Below, piece after piece: positions 28,301 through 34,693 of a stretch of 49,516 nucleotides of DNA. This stretch comes from Thiobacillus sp. (GTDB lineage: Bacteria > Pseudomonadota > Gammaproteobacteria > Burkholderiales > Thiobacillaceae). Numbering within the stretch: position 1 is the stretch's first letter; every line of letters starts with the position of its first letter. The translations under genes were made by a program, and so were the position numbers. Location: assembly GCA_018262815.1 (NCBI GenBank), contig JADFDN010000004.1, positions 1-49,516 of the forward strand. The letters are read 5' to 3'. The notes beneath the pieces are model-generated. The model saw only the letters and a list, made by a program, of their open reading frames with translations, ran no database searches and had not been told where the DNA came from.

Positions 28301-28351
28301 CTCGAGCATATTGCCGAACAGCTGGGGCAGGAAATGGTCGTGCCGGCGTAA
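22382..28351 (+). CDS. pilL: PilL/ChpA, multi-phosphotransfer chemosensory histidine kinase
   Basis: Very large CheA-type kinase of 1989 residues driving PilG/PilH. Order: FimL-like region with degenerate Hpt (1-600), acidic linker, Hpt1 (H804, HTLKGSGRMVG), acidic linker, Hpt2-like (H1087, HTLGGIAGTAG, without the usual Lys), Hpt3 (H1271, HTIKGSARMVG), dimerisation helices (about 1380-1500), HATPase (N-box HLLRNALAHGIE from 1569; GRGVGMDVV), CheW-like domain, and C-terminal receiver (D1914 in VVLLDVEMPRMDG). The long linkers are rich in Ala, Glu and Pro. An A10 run at codons 601-604 is a possible slippage site. Terminated by a bidirectional terminator. Confidence 0.95.
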   Translation: MSALLDYDTGPLNWVRGDIDAALQAALGRVQAYSVDADLTNALRLAHDDAHQATGALRMVGLEGAATLAAAIESVLDDVNENRLAASDEVLRALRNAMEGLQRWVKDLADGRGSGELALFPLYKRLRELQGAERVFEGELFFPDLRSRVQGKVTGNGMTQEALAAEVKTARGQFQRGLLAFLRNVEAEQGLQRMRDALAAIERIAPSQASQTFWWACVGFVDSLIARGVEADFHVKQLLARVDLQMRRLMEGSPQVAERLLRDALFFVAKSQPQDGRAAEVRSTFGLDRYLPGRGMLDPEALARMRPVLDAMQTSLKAARDSWHAYVEGDAAQLEQFQSHLGRMQPQAQMLEGSGLVPLLEELGAAAVATAGRDGDAREQMNLEVASTLLYMQNAVDQEDVLHADFAHRAEAQQARLNALIEGREMPANIEESANQQREAERDMLVHMAQEVGQNLKQMEEALDAFFRDANEREALGNLPALAQQAQGALTMLELPDAARLLEAATVTVQSFASEGHPDDAAQQRLADAFSSLGLYIESYCAGRVDAASILRPALIEFGVIDADSGDEDAFDDTVEAGLPTRKAEVQADYLEWRDQADDAAKKKFLDALTELGRDAELIDDATLKQQTRAALDASRDVDAAPQALDADIAALTGLALPERTSPEIPLALEESSEPAAEASPAAAVEEADASVAIDESVDIRASEPSAPAADAVAAIAEPAPMSEAQPGEPLSDAAEASPAAEHAGTTATDGLLVSIPEGSEPELLDIFLEEANEVLATMGEACQACQNDPGDQASLTVIRRGFHTLKGSGRMVGLDELGETAWRLEQLMNGWLAEQKPAGSELLRLVGQAREVFQSWVDALQANQPALLPVAALLAAVDRVAQGQPLDEAPAPLAAQVEETALAVDEIEIANPDAGVAVEAASPAEADWLLQPAADVEPVGKLDDSTALSEQDAVVEIEAIDIESSFSLSEPETVEAPVAQADDMHVSASVSDVMVPDVGALIEYAIAPEPVEPVAMEAADFVHVETQAAQEEADEICIGPVCLSTGLYDIFMTEAHQRLAVLQEEAERHAEAANSSVSEHARRAVHTLGGIAGTAGITALSELSHALEQYWNRFVQVPLPSAHLALVQDTVARLHDMIASIENGQLPEAASDLIATLGELEDEQALPEIEPAAQPAADASVGIAELPETHHPAPAPELPDISTLVPEIKHAAPSPVFERREVADEIDQQLLPIFLEEADTLVPDTSAQLRAWQAAPGEAAARDALRRNLHTIKGSARMVGAMRLGELTHVMESRVIAVIEGHLGANAEVFETLEAQLDRLAETVERLKQGDLTPVVDEATAPLEAPIEPVLSQAESAPAMTASVADSQAVAQPASRDANALTLRVRADWVDRMVNQAGEVAIARSRIESEVFAFKRHVNELSEALVRLRGHIREVEIQAESQMQATFQTQGVAEEFDPLEFDRFTRFQEVTRFLAESVNDISTVQHILLARLGEADAALIQQTRLNRELQQDLLRVRMVPLYSVAERLYRTVRQTARDVDKRAQLDIQGGELEIDRSVLEKVTAPLEHLLRNALAHGIETPEERRAAGKAEFGEIVLSARQSGNEMMLTVKDDGAGLNYARIREKAEANGLLLPGVEPTETLLAQMIFAAGFSTAETVSQVAGRGVGMDVVKSEISSLGGRIDITSTPGAGTSFHIYLPLTLAMTQAVMIQAAKHDYALPTPLVQQVLELKPHELEKAMATGEVTWRGTRYPFSYLPHLLGDTEAVHEVQRYNPVVLLASGSSQAAVLVDVIEGTREIVVKNIGPQMARITGVAGATVRGDGRVILILNPVPLALRWASLPRTAVERTAPAEAAELSAALQPPLVLVVDDSLTVRKITTRLLTREGFRVDSAKDGVDALEKMHDLIPDVVLLDVEMPRMDGFELARVMRSDARLKSVPIIMITSRTADKHRNHAMEIGVNVYLGKPYQEQQLLEHIAEQLGQEMVVPA
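24184..24193 (+). other. A10 homopolymer in pilL coding sequence
   Basis: Ten consecutive A residues complete codon A601 and encode K602-K604 in an otherwise GC-rich gene. Loss of one A brings in TGA at 24207-24209. Gain of one A brings in TGA at 24199-24201. Either way translation would stop after roughly 606-608 residues, at the end of the FimL-like part. Confidence 0.9.
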
Positions 28352-28365
28352 GCTGTCGACAGGCG

Positions 28366-28396
28366 AAAAAAACGGGCGATGATCGCCCGTTTTTTT
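28366..28396. terminator. Bidirectional terminator between pilL and the convergent gene
   Basis: A7, 7-bp stem CGGGCGA / TCGCCCG with loop TGA, then T7. It is symmetrical, so it can stop both pilL (plus) and the convergent minus-strand gene, whose stop codon begins 5 bases away. Confidence 0.95.
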
Positions 28397-28400
28397 CCGC

Positions 28401-29453
28401 CTAGAGTTTCAGGCTGGCGAGGTCACCACCGGCCAGCGTGTTGAGATTGGCATCGCCGCGTGCGGGATCATGATGATAGGTGGACGTCAGGCGCCGCGCC
28501 GTATTCAGCCAGTGGGCCTCGGCCGCCGCCACGGTCCGGGCCAGCGTGGCCGTGTCGCGATTGTCGAGCCAGGCTTCGTACGCCTGCGGCAGAGTCGGGA
28601 ACAGCGCACGCCGCAGGCCCGACAGATTGGCCAGATAGAAATGGAGCGAACCGATGGCTTCGCGTTCGAGCAGGGTCGGCAACGTCACCAGGCAGTCGGC
28701 CAGGTGGTCGCGCACCGCGCGTGCCAGCAGTTCGGCGTGGCGCGAGTTGAGCTGGCCGAGCATGGCGTTCCAGTCCTCGCCCAGCAGCGATTCGGCGCGC
28801 GCCTCGCCGATCTCGTGCAGGATCATCGCCTCGCTTTCGGCTTCCGCCATGCGATCGAGCCCGCGTTCGATGTCGCGCTCGAAATCGTAGTGCGCGAAGG
28901 CCCGTCCCAGTGCAGTATCCTTTTCCTTCCACTGCCATTCCTCGTACTTGTTCCACAGCAGGCGGCGCACCGCGTCCATGCGCAGGAAGATGGCGCCGTC
29001 GCGCATCGCAGCCGGCGGCGCGATCAGGTCGCGCGCGTATTCGCAGCCGGCCACCAGCACCTGCACGCCTTCGCGCATCTCGGCGCGCTTGAGTTCGGCC
29101 AGCACGAAATGGGGCTTGCGGAAGTGCCCCAGCCCGCTGCTGTAGACCAGGCCTTGCGGGATCAAGGTACGGTTGATGTCGTCGGCGTCGAAGGGATCGA
29201 TGCCGGATTCGGTCAGGGGCAAGGGGGCAAATTCTTCCTCCTCCACTGTGTCCCAAAGGCTTTCGCGTGCGTTCAGCCAGTCGCCCAGTTCGTCCTTGGG
29301 CAGGCGCGCACCGTAGGGGATTTCCATTTCCCAGCGGTAGTATTCGCGCATCTCGAGCAGGAAAGTGCACATCGTCATGTCGCGCGCGTGACGGGCGTCA
29401 GCGATGGTGCAGTTTTTCTGCACCGTATCGATGAGGGCAGACAGTTCAAGCAT
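28401..29453 (-). CDS. Conserved hypothetical cytoplasmic protein, 350 aa
   Basis: No signal peptide or membrane segment, and largely helical and acidic. Notable stretches: N-terminal MTMCTFLLEMREYYRWE, PYGARLPKDELGDWLNARE, TLIPQGLVYSSGLGHFRKPHFVLAEL, and a helical C-terminal half with WNAMLGQLNSRHAELLARAVRDHL. From memory it resembles a family labelled Sfum_1244 in annotations; this was not checked. A single-gene unit, convergent with pilL. GGAGTG lies 3 bases upstream of the ATG at 29453. Function unknown. Confidence 0.75.
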   Translation of the reverse strand: MLELSALIDTVQKNCTIADARHARDMTMCTFLLEMREYYRWEMEIPYGARLPKDELGDWLNARESLWDTVEEEEFAPLPLTESGIDPFDADDINRTLIPQGLVYSSGLGHFRKPHFVLAELKRAEMREGVQVLVAGCEYARDLIAPPAAMRDGAIFLRMDAVRRLLWNKYEEWQWKEKDTALGRAFAHYDFERDIERGLDRMAEAESEAMILHEIGEARAESLLGEDWNAMLGQLNSRHAELLARAVRDHLADCLVTLPTLLEREAIGSLHFYLANLSGLRRALFPTLPQAYEAWLDNRDTATLARTVAAAEAHWLNTARRLTSTYHHDPARGDANLNTLAGGDLASLKL

Positions 29454-29490
29454 GGCGCACTCCTGAAGACAGCTTTATCTGGAGTGTACA

Positions 29491-29517
29491 AATAAAAATA
29501 GCCCGTGCAACCGGGCT
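29491..29517 (-). terminator. Rho-independent terminator for the 610-residue solenoid gene
   Basis: On the minus strand: 6-bp stem AGCCCG / CGGGCT with loop GTTGCA, then ATTTTTATT. It lies about 80 bases after the stop at 29596 and upstream of the next minus-strand start. Confidence 0.8.
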
Positions 29518-29595
29518 GTTTTCAGGGGTATTGCCCACTTCAGTGCGTCCTGGTCAAGCGGGCCGGGCCGCCAAAGCGGCAAGTCGCTGCTTGGC

Positions 29596-31428
29596 TTAGT
29601 GGCGGCGTACCGCGCCGTAGAAATTCAGGTCGGCGCGCGAGCGGCGGGAAAGCTCGAAACGCGCAGCATCGGCACCGCTGAACTGCCCGGCGAGCTGGCC
29701 GTAGACCTCTGTCGCCCAGGCCTTGTCGTTGAGCGCGTCGGCAATGCCCTCGGCCCAGCGCAGCTTGTCGGCGGGCTTGCTGAGATGCGTGCCGCACTCG
29801 GCGTACCACTTCTTCAAGGTCTCGGCCGGCAGGGCGAAGCCCTTGAGGCGGTCGATGAACTGGATGCAGGCGTCGCCATTCGGACAGGCCGCCGCCGCAG
29901 CGGCGAAGAGTTCATCTGCCTTGGCCGTGTTGCCCATGGAGGCATACAGACGGCCGATGTGGGTCAGCGCAAAATGATCCCTCGCCTTGGCGCGTGCGGA
30001 TTCCAGCAGGCGGCCGGCCTCGGCCGCATCCTGGGTCGCGGCAAAGCTTGCTTCCGCGAGTTTGGCCAGATCATAGACGTTGGCGTCGGGGTCTGCGGCC
30101 AGCGCGGCTTCGCGGGCAGCAAGGTAGGCACGCGCCTTGGACACGCCGAGTTCCCGGTGATGCAGATGAGCGGCGGTGACGACCAGATCCTTGAAGGCGA
30201 TGAAATCGGTGGCGTTTTCCGCGGCACGGTCGAGCAGGCGGCCGAGCCAGTCGGTATCGTCGAGGTTCTTGTCGACCGCGAGCAGGATCGGCTTGTAGCG
30301 CGAGAACTGGTAGCCGGTGCCGTCGAGCAGGGCCTCGGCCGATTCGATCAGCTTGGCGGAATAGAACGGATCTTCCAGCTCCAGCCGCACGCGCTCGGCC
30401 AGGGCGAGGAACTGCTTGACGCTGACGGCGTCCTTTTCCAGCTGCTGGAACTCCATGTAGCGCGCGTGGTTGGCCTGGCGCTTTTCCAGCTTGGCCTTGA
30501 CCCGGGTCAGGCGTTCGGCATCGTCGGCCAGGTGGGCTTCCACTGCGGTCACCAGTTTCTGCATTTCGTCCAGCCCGGCAACGGCTTCCTCGGCCTTGTC
30601 CAGCAGCGCCGTGGCGCCCGGCTTGTCGCCCACGCTGGCGAGTCCCTCGGCGAGTTCGATGTATTCCCCGGTGGCGCTGGCGAGATTGCCGGCTTTCTTC
30701 AGCGCGGCCTGCATGAATGCGGTGTCGCCTGCCTGTCGGGCGGATTCGATCAGCGTCTTGGCGGCGGTGAAGTCGGTCGCGCCTTCGAGTGCGCGCTGAT
30801 ACAGCGCCTTGGCTTTTTCGGGATCACCCAGGGTCTTGGTCACCTCGCCCGCCAGCGACAGCAAATCGGGAACGGTGGAGAGCTTTTCCGCCGCCTTGTT
30901 GAAGATCGCTGCGGCGTAGTCCTTGTCCAGCAGGTGCTCGGCCGAAGCGGCGGCGAGCTTGCTGAATTCGACCGCGCGCGAGATTTTTGCCTCCGCCTTT
31001 TCCAGCACTTTCTTCGCAAAGGCGCTGTCGGCGATCACGCCCATCACGTTTCTGGCCAGGTCGATCAGCGGGTCGAGATTGCTGGTTTCCTTCAGCGCCT
31101 TTTCATACGCGCCCACCGCCGCCGCCTTGTCGCCCAGCACCTTGAACTTGGCTTCCGCCAGCGCGATCTGCTCCTCGCCGCTCATGCAGTAATCCTCGGC
31201 GGTCTGCAACAGTTCCTCGGCGCGCCCCTGCTCGCCCAGCGCCTTGTAGACGATTGCGCACGCAGCGAGGTCCTTGGTGAACTGGCAGTCGTCCGCCACG
31301 CGGTCCATCAGTTCCTTGGCGTAGGCCGCGTCTGCGGGCTCCTGCAGGGCTTCCAGCGCCAGCGCCGCATAATCGGCGCCGCCGCTGCATTGGGCTTCTT
31401 TGGGGGATAAGGTGTCGCGGGTAGCCAT
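29596..31428 (-). CDS. Alpha-solenoid (TPR/SEL1-like repeat) protein, 610 aa
   Basis: Soluble, Ala-rich protein built almost wholly of helical pairs of 30-40 residues: AELLQTAEDYCMSGEEQIALAEA, AVGAYEKALKET, EKAKALYQRALEGATD, LASVGDKPGATALLDKAEEAV, AAEAGRLLESARAKARD. No catalytic motif, signal peptide or membrane segment is visible. Cysteines recur near the ends (MSPKEAQCSGG-like start, DDCQF, AACPNGDACIQF). Probably a protein-binding scaffold (inference). GGAG lies 6 bases before the ATG at 31428. Terminated at 29491-29517. The 144 bases upstream hold no other gene. Confidence 0.72.
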   Translation of the reverse strand: MATRDTLSPKEAQCSGGADYAALALEALQEPADAAYAKELMDRVADDCQFTKDLAACAIVYKALGEQGRAEELLQTAEDYCMSGEEQIALAEAKFKVLGDKAAAVGAYEKALKETSNLDPLIDLARNVMGVIADSAFAKKVLEKAEAKISRAVEFSKLAAASAEHLLDKDYAAAIFNKAAEKLSTVPDLLSLAGEVTKTLGDPEKAKALYQRALEGATDFTAAKTLIESARQAGDTAFMQAALKKAGNLASATGEYIELAEGLASVGDKPGATALLDKAEEAVAGLDEMQKLVTAVEAHLADDAERLTRVKAKLEKRQANHARYMEFQQLEKDAVSVKQFLALAERVRLELEDPFYSAKLIESAEALLDGTGYQFSRYKPILLAVDKNLDDTDWLGRLLDRAAENATDFIAFKDLVVTAAHLHHRELGVSKARAYLAAREAALAADPDANVYDLAKLAEASFAATQDAAEAGRLLESARAKARDHFALTHIGRLYASMGNTAKADELFAAAAAACPNGDACIQFIDRLKGFALPAETLKKWYAECGTHLSKPADKLRWAEGIADALNDKAWATEVYGQLAGQFSGADAARFELSRRSRADLNFYGAVRRH

Positions 31429-31572
31429 GGAATCTCCAGATCAACGTAATTCAACCGCGCAATTTTCCGCCTGCAGGGAGTGGCCAGCCAATAAGTAATG
31501 TCGATGGCGGCATTAGTGCAGCGCACATGGACATCGCCACAGCGACTGCGGCGGCCCATGAGGGTGCTGCAA

Positions 31573-32106
31573 TCAGTGCTTCGCCGGCTGTGGCATCAGC
31601 TTGTCGATATACGCGATCGCCACGGCCGAGACGATGAACGCCATGTGGATGACGGTCTGCCACAGCAGCACCTTGTCGTCCAGATTGGCGGCGTTGATAA
31701 AGGTTTTAAGCAGGTGGATCGACGAGATGCCGATGATGGCAGTGGCGAGCTTGACCTTGAGCACGTTGGCGTTGACGTGCGACAGCCATTCGGGCTCGTC
31801 GGGGTGGCCCTCGAGCCGCAGGCGCGAGACGAAGGTTTCGTAGCCGCCGACGATGACCATGATGAGGAGATTGGAGATCATCACGACATCGATCAGGCCC
31901 AGCACGATCAGCATGATGGCTTCTTCGCCGAGCTTGAAAGTGCCGGCAATGAGATGCTCCAGCTCGACCATGAAGTGGACGACGTAAACCACCTGCGCGG
32001 CGATCAGGCCGAGGTAGAGCGGAACCTGCAGCCAGCGGCTGCCGAACAGGATAGTGGAGAGGAACTTGCCGCGGGTTTCGGCGGGCTGGCTGGTTTCGGG
32101 TTTCAT
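31573..32106 (-). CDS. UPF0114/YqhA family inner-membrane protein
   Basis: 177-residue membrane protein with about four membrane segments (LYLGLIAAQVVYVVHFM, AIMLIVLGLIDVVMISNLLIMVIVGGYE, a weaker third, and TVIHMAFIVSAVAIAYID). The loop SNLLIMVIVGGYETFVSRL and LKVKLATAIIGISSIHLL are family hallmarks. Function unknown. It is downstream of hslVU on the same strand. No Shine-Dalgarno precedes the ATG: the leader contains heptamer repeats. Confidence 0.9.
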   Translation of the reverse strand: MKPETSQPAETRGKFLSTILFGSRWLQVPLYLGLIAAQVVYVVHFMVELEHLIAGTFKLGEEAIMLIVLGLIDVVMISNLLIMVIVGGYETFVSRLRLEGHPDEPEWLSHVNANVLKVKLATAIIGISSIHLLKTFINAANLDDKVLLWQTVIHMAFIVSAVAIAYIDKLMPQPAKH

Positions 32107-32111
32107 GTTTT

Positions 32112-32139
32112 CGGCAAGGGGTGAAGGGTGAAGAGGTTA
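32112..32139. repeat. Degenerate 7-base tandem repeat upstream of the YqhA-like gene
   Basis: In register: CGGCAAG, GGGTGAA, GGGTGAA, GAGGTTA (plus strand). The two exact GGGTGAA copies match the first unit of the mpl array. The last unit overlaps the hslU stop codon. It lies 5 bases beyond the start codon at 32106. Confidence 0.65.
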
Positions 32140-33459
32140 AAGCACGTAGCGGGCGAGGTCTTCGCGGGCGGCCAACGCGGCCAGCCGCGTGGTGACGGCC
32201 TCGGCGTCGACCACGTATTCGCCGGTGACGTTCCCGGCATCGAAGGAAATATCCTCCAGCAGCTTTTCCATCACCGTATGCAGGCGGCGCGCGCCGATGT
32301 TCTCGGTGCGCTCGTTGACCTCGAAGGCAATTTCCGCAATCCGCCGGATGCCGTCGTCTGTGAATTTCAGCATCACGCCTTCGGTTTCCAGCAGGGCTTC
32401 GTACTGGCGCGTCAGGCAGGCGTCGGTTGAGGTCAGGATGCGTTCGAAGTCTTCCACGCTCAGCGCCTGCAGCTCGACGCGGATCGGCAGACGTCCCTGC
32501 AGTTCGGGGATGAGATCGGACGGCTTGGACAGATGAAACGCGCCGCTGGCGATGAACAGGATGTGGTCGGTCTTCACCATGCCGTACTTGGTCGACACCG
32601 TCGTGCCCTCGATCAGCGGCAACAGGTCGCGCTGCACGCCCTGGCGCGACACGTCGCTGCCGTGAGCGTCGCTGCGGCTGGCAACCTTGTCGATCTCGTC
32701 GAGGAACACGATGCCGTTCTGCTCGACCGCTTCCAGCGCCTGCTGCTTGGTTTCTTCGTCGTTGACGAGGCGCCCGGCTTCCTCCTCGGTCAGCAGCTTC
32801 ATCGCCTCGCGCACTTTCAGCTTGCGGTTCTGCCGGCGGCTCTGACCCAGATTCTGGAACATACCCTGCAGTTGCTGCGACAGGTCTTCCATGCCGGGCG
32901 GTGTGAAAATCTCCATGCTGGGGCTGACGGCGGCGATCTCGATCTCGATTTCCTTGTCGTCGAGCTGGCCCTCGCGCAGCATCTTGCGGAAGCGCTGGCG
33001 CGCCGCGCCGTCCTCGCGTTGAGGCTCGGGCTCGTTGAAGCCGACGCTGCGCGGTGGCGGCAGCAGCGCGTCGAGCACGCGTTCCTCGGCGGCCTCCTCG
33101 GCGCGAAACTGCACCTTGGACGTGGCCTGCTCGCGCATCTGCTTGACCGCGGTTTCCATCAGGTCGCGGATGATGGTGTCGACGTCGCGGCCGACGTAGC
33201 CGACCTCGGTGAACTTGGTCGCCTCGATCTTGATGAAGGGGGCGTTGGCCAGCCGCGCCAGCCGGCGCGCGATTTCGGTCTTGCCGACGCCGGTCGGGCC
33301 GATCATCAGGATGTTCTTCGGTGTGATCTCCTGGCGCAGCGGCTCGTCGATCTGCTGACGCCGCCAGCGGTTGCGCAGGGCGACCGCGACCGCGCGCTTG
33401 GCGGCAGCCTGGCCGACGATGTGCTTGTCGAGTTCGTGGACGATTTCTTTGGGGGTCAT
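32137..33459 (-). CDS. hslU: HslU, ATPase subunit of HslVU protease
   Basis: AAA+ unfoldase of 440 residues feeding substrates to HslV. Walker A GPTGVGKT at 54-61, Walker [11 protein letters not shown] near 255, inserted I-domain (about 110-240), sensor 2 and the C-terminal tail that docks into HslV (ARYVL end). The start [17 protein letters not shown] matches the family. The 89-base gap from hslV holds heptamer arrays and a hairpin rather than a ribosome site. Confidence 0.97.
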   Translation of the reverse strand: MTPKEIVHELDKHIVGQAAAKRAVAVALRNRWRRQQIDEPLRQEITPKNILMIGPTGVGKTEIARRLARLANAPFIKIEATKFTEVGYVGRDVDTIIRDLMETAVKQMREQATSKVQFRAEEAAEERVLDALLPPPRSVGFNEPEPQREDGAARQRFRKMLREGQLDDKEIEIEIAAVSPSMEIFTPPGMEDLSQQLQGMFQNLGQSRRQNRKLKVREAMKLLTEEEAGRLVNDEETKQQALEAVEQNGIVFLDEIDKVASRSDAHGSDVSRQGVQRDLLPLIEGTTVSTKYGMVKTDHILFIASGAFHLSKPSDLIPELQGRLPIRVELQALSVEDFERILTSTDACLTRQYEALLETEGVMLKFTDDGIRRIAEIAFEVNERTENIGARRLHTVMEKLLEDISFDAGNVTGEYVVDAEAVTTRLAALAAREDLARYVL

Positions 33460-33487
33460 TTCAGGGGTCAGGATTCAGGGATCAGGG
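33460..33487. repeat. Degenerate 7-base tandem repeat directly upstream of hslU
   Basis: TTCAGGG, GTCAGGA, TTCAGGG, ATCAGGG in perfect 7-base register on the plus strand, beginning at the base next to the hslU start codon. On the coding strand this leader reads CCTGA-rich with no AGGAG-like element. Confidence 0.75.
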
Positions 33488-33511
33488 GGTTGTCGCTTCG
33501 CGGTTTTCTAA

Positions 33512-33540
33512 GAGAGGCGCGGCCATGGGCCGCACCTCTC
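33512..33540. other. Hairpin between hslV and hslU
   Basis: Arms GAGAGG-C-GCGGCC and GGCCGC-A-CCTCTC, 12 of 13 positions pairing, loop ATG. On the hslV-hslU coding strand no T-run follows, so it is not a classical terminator. It could set the relative amounts of the two cistrons by RNA processing or partial termination. It lies between two heptamer arrays. Confidence 0.6.
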
Positions 33541-33574
33541 CCTAGTCCCTAGCCCCCCGATCCTAGTTCCTCGA
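33540..33574. repeat. 7-base tandem repeat overlapping the 3' end of hslV
   Basis: CCCTAGT, CCCTAGC, CCCCCGA, TCCTAGT, TCCTCGA in 7-base register. The array includes the hslV stop codon and supplies the last residues of the protein (EELGSGG), so the repeat appears to have grown into the coding end. Confidence 0.65.
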
Positions 33575-34094
33575 TCACGTGATTCTGGTTCGAGTAAATG
33601 CAGATGTCCCCCGCAATGGTGAGGCTCTTCTTGACGATTTCAAGCGGGGGCAGGTCGGTGTTTTCCAGCAGCGCGCGGGCGGCAGACTGCGCGAAGGCCC
33701 CGCCGGAGCCGATGGCGGCGATGCCCAGCTCGGGCTCCAGCACATCGCCATTGCCGGTGATGATGAGCGAGTACTCACGATCGGCCACTGCCAGCATGGC
33801 TTCGAGACGGCGCAGCATGCGGTCGGTACGCCAGTCCTTGGCGAGTTCGACCGCGCTCCTGAGCAGATGCCCGGAGTGCTTGTCGAGCTTGGCTTCGAAA
33901 CGCTCGAACAGCGTGAAGGCGTCGGCGGTTCCGCCGGCGAAACCGGCCAGCACCTTGTCCTGGTGCAGCCGCCGGATCTTGCGTGCGGTCGACTTGATGA
34001 CGATGTTGCCGAGCGTGACCTGGCCGTCGCCGCCGAGGGCGACGTCAGCGCCCCGGCGGACGGAGAGGATGGTGGTGCCGCGATATTGTTCCAT
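33549..34094 (-). CDS. hslV: HslV, peptidase subunit of HslVU protease
   Basis: Threonine protease of 181 residues forming the double hexamer core. A short propeptide MEQYRG is removed to expose catalytic T7 ([21 protein letters not shown]), and the body has [19 protein letters not shown] and the substrate-pocket region [18 protein letters not shown]. The start at 34094 fits the family; longer frames run into the upstream DUF4126 gene. The C-terminal GSGG tail is encoded by the heptamer repeat. Eight bases separate it from the upstream gene's stop. Confidence 0.96.
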   Translation of the reverse strand: MEQYRGTTILSVRRGADVALGGDGQVTLGNIVIKSTARKIRRLHQDKVLAGFAGGTADAFTLFERFEAKLDKHSGHLLRSAVELAKDWRTDRMLRRLEAMLAVADREYSLIITGNGDVLEPELGIAAIGSGGAFAQSAARALLENTDLPPLEIVKKSLTIAGDICIYSNQNHVIEELGSGG

Positions 34095-34102
34095 GGGGTG
34101 AA

Positions 34103-34693
34103 TTATACGTGGGCTGGCGGCGGCCTGGACTGCCGCAGCCAGCGCCACAGGCGGCGCAGCAGCCATAGCGTGACGAGCATGAACACGGCCAGTGCGGCGA
34201 GAAAGGCCAGCGGATGTGCAAAGGCCAGCCAGAGACCGCCGCCGAGCAGCGCTTCCTCGCTGAACGAGGCGGTGATGTTGCTGGCCGGCTCAGGGGAAGT
34301 ATTGATCAGCGCGCGCGTGCCCGCCTTGGCGACATGGCTGCCCGCGGCAAAGGTGCCGCCCAGCAGCGCTGCCGTGGTCTGGAGAGCGGCACCGCTGTCG
34401 CCGAAAAACGCCGCGGCCAGCGCTGCGCCGGCGGGAATGCGGATGAAGGTCTGGATGGCATCCGATGCGCTGTCTATCCAGGGGATCTTGTCGCCGACGA
34501 ATTCGGCGAACGCCAGCAGGCCGCTGATGCCGATGACCAGAGGATGCGCCAGCAGCTGCAGCGATTCCGGCAGATCGAAGCCGCCATAACGGCTCGCGAG
34601 CCCGAGGATCAGCACCACCGCATACAGCCGCAAGCCCGCACCCCATGCCACGGCGGCGGCAAGCGCGGCCTGGGCGATCAGGGCATCCGGCAT
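34103..34693 (-). CDS. DUF4126 integral membrane protein
   Basis: 196-residue protein with several membrane segments: [45 protein letters not shown], a Gly/Ala-rich pair around [14 protein letters not shown], and [22 protein letters not shown]. The motif [29 protein letters not shown] is the family signature. Function unknown. The start at 34693 overlaps the STAS-gene stop as TGATG, and the stop is 8 bases before hslV, so it bridges the STAS gene and hslVU in one transcript. Confidence 0.85.
   Translation of the reverse strand: MPDALIAQAALAAAVAWGAGLRLYAVVLILGLASRYGGFDLPESLQLLAHPLVIGISGLLAFAEFVGDKIPWIDSASDAIQTFIRIPAGAALAAAFFGDSGAALQTTAALLGGTFAAGSHVAKAGTRALINTSPEPASNITASFSEEALLGGGLWLAFAHPLAFLAALAVFMLVTLWLLRRLWRWLRQSRPPPAHV

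Noticed and set aside
25694-28309. 871-codon open frame antisense to the pilL kinase region
   Set aside because: It lies opposite the conserved CheA domains, and the translation is His/Arg/Gln-rich with no motif. It is explained by GC-rich codon bias.
18836-28351. Frameshift or pseudogene in the pil operon
   Set aside because: All five reading frames are open from start to stop with complete motifs. The A10 tract is in frame as given.
33460-33574. CRISPR-like array
   Set aside because: The repeat unit is 7 bases without spacers, and no cas genes are present.
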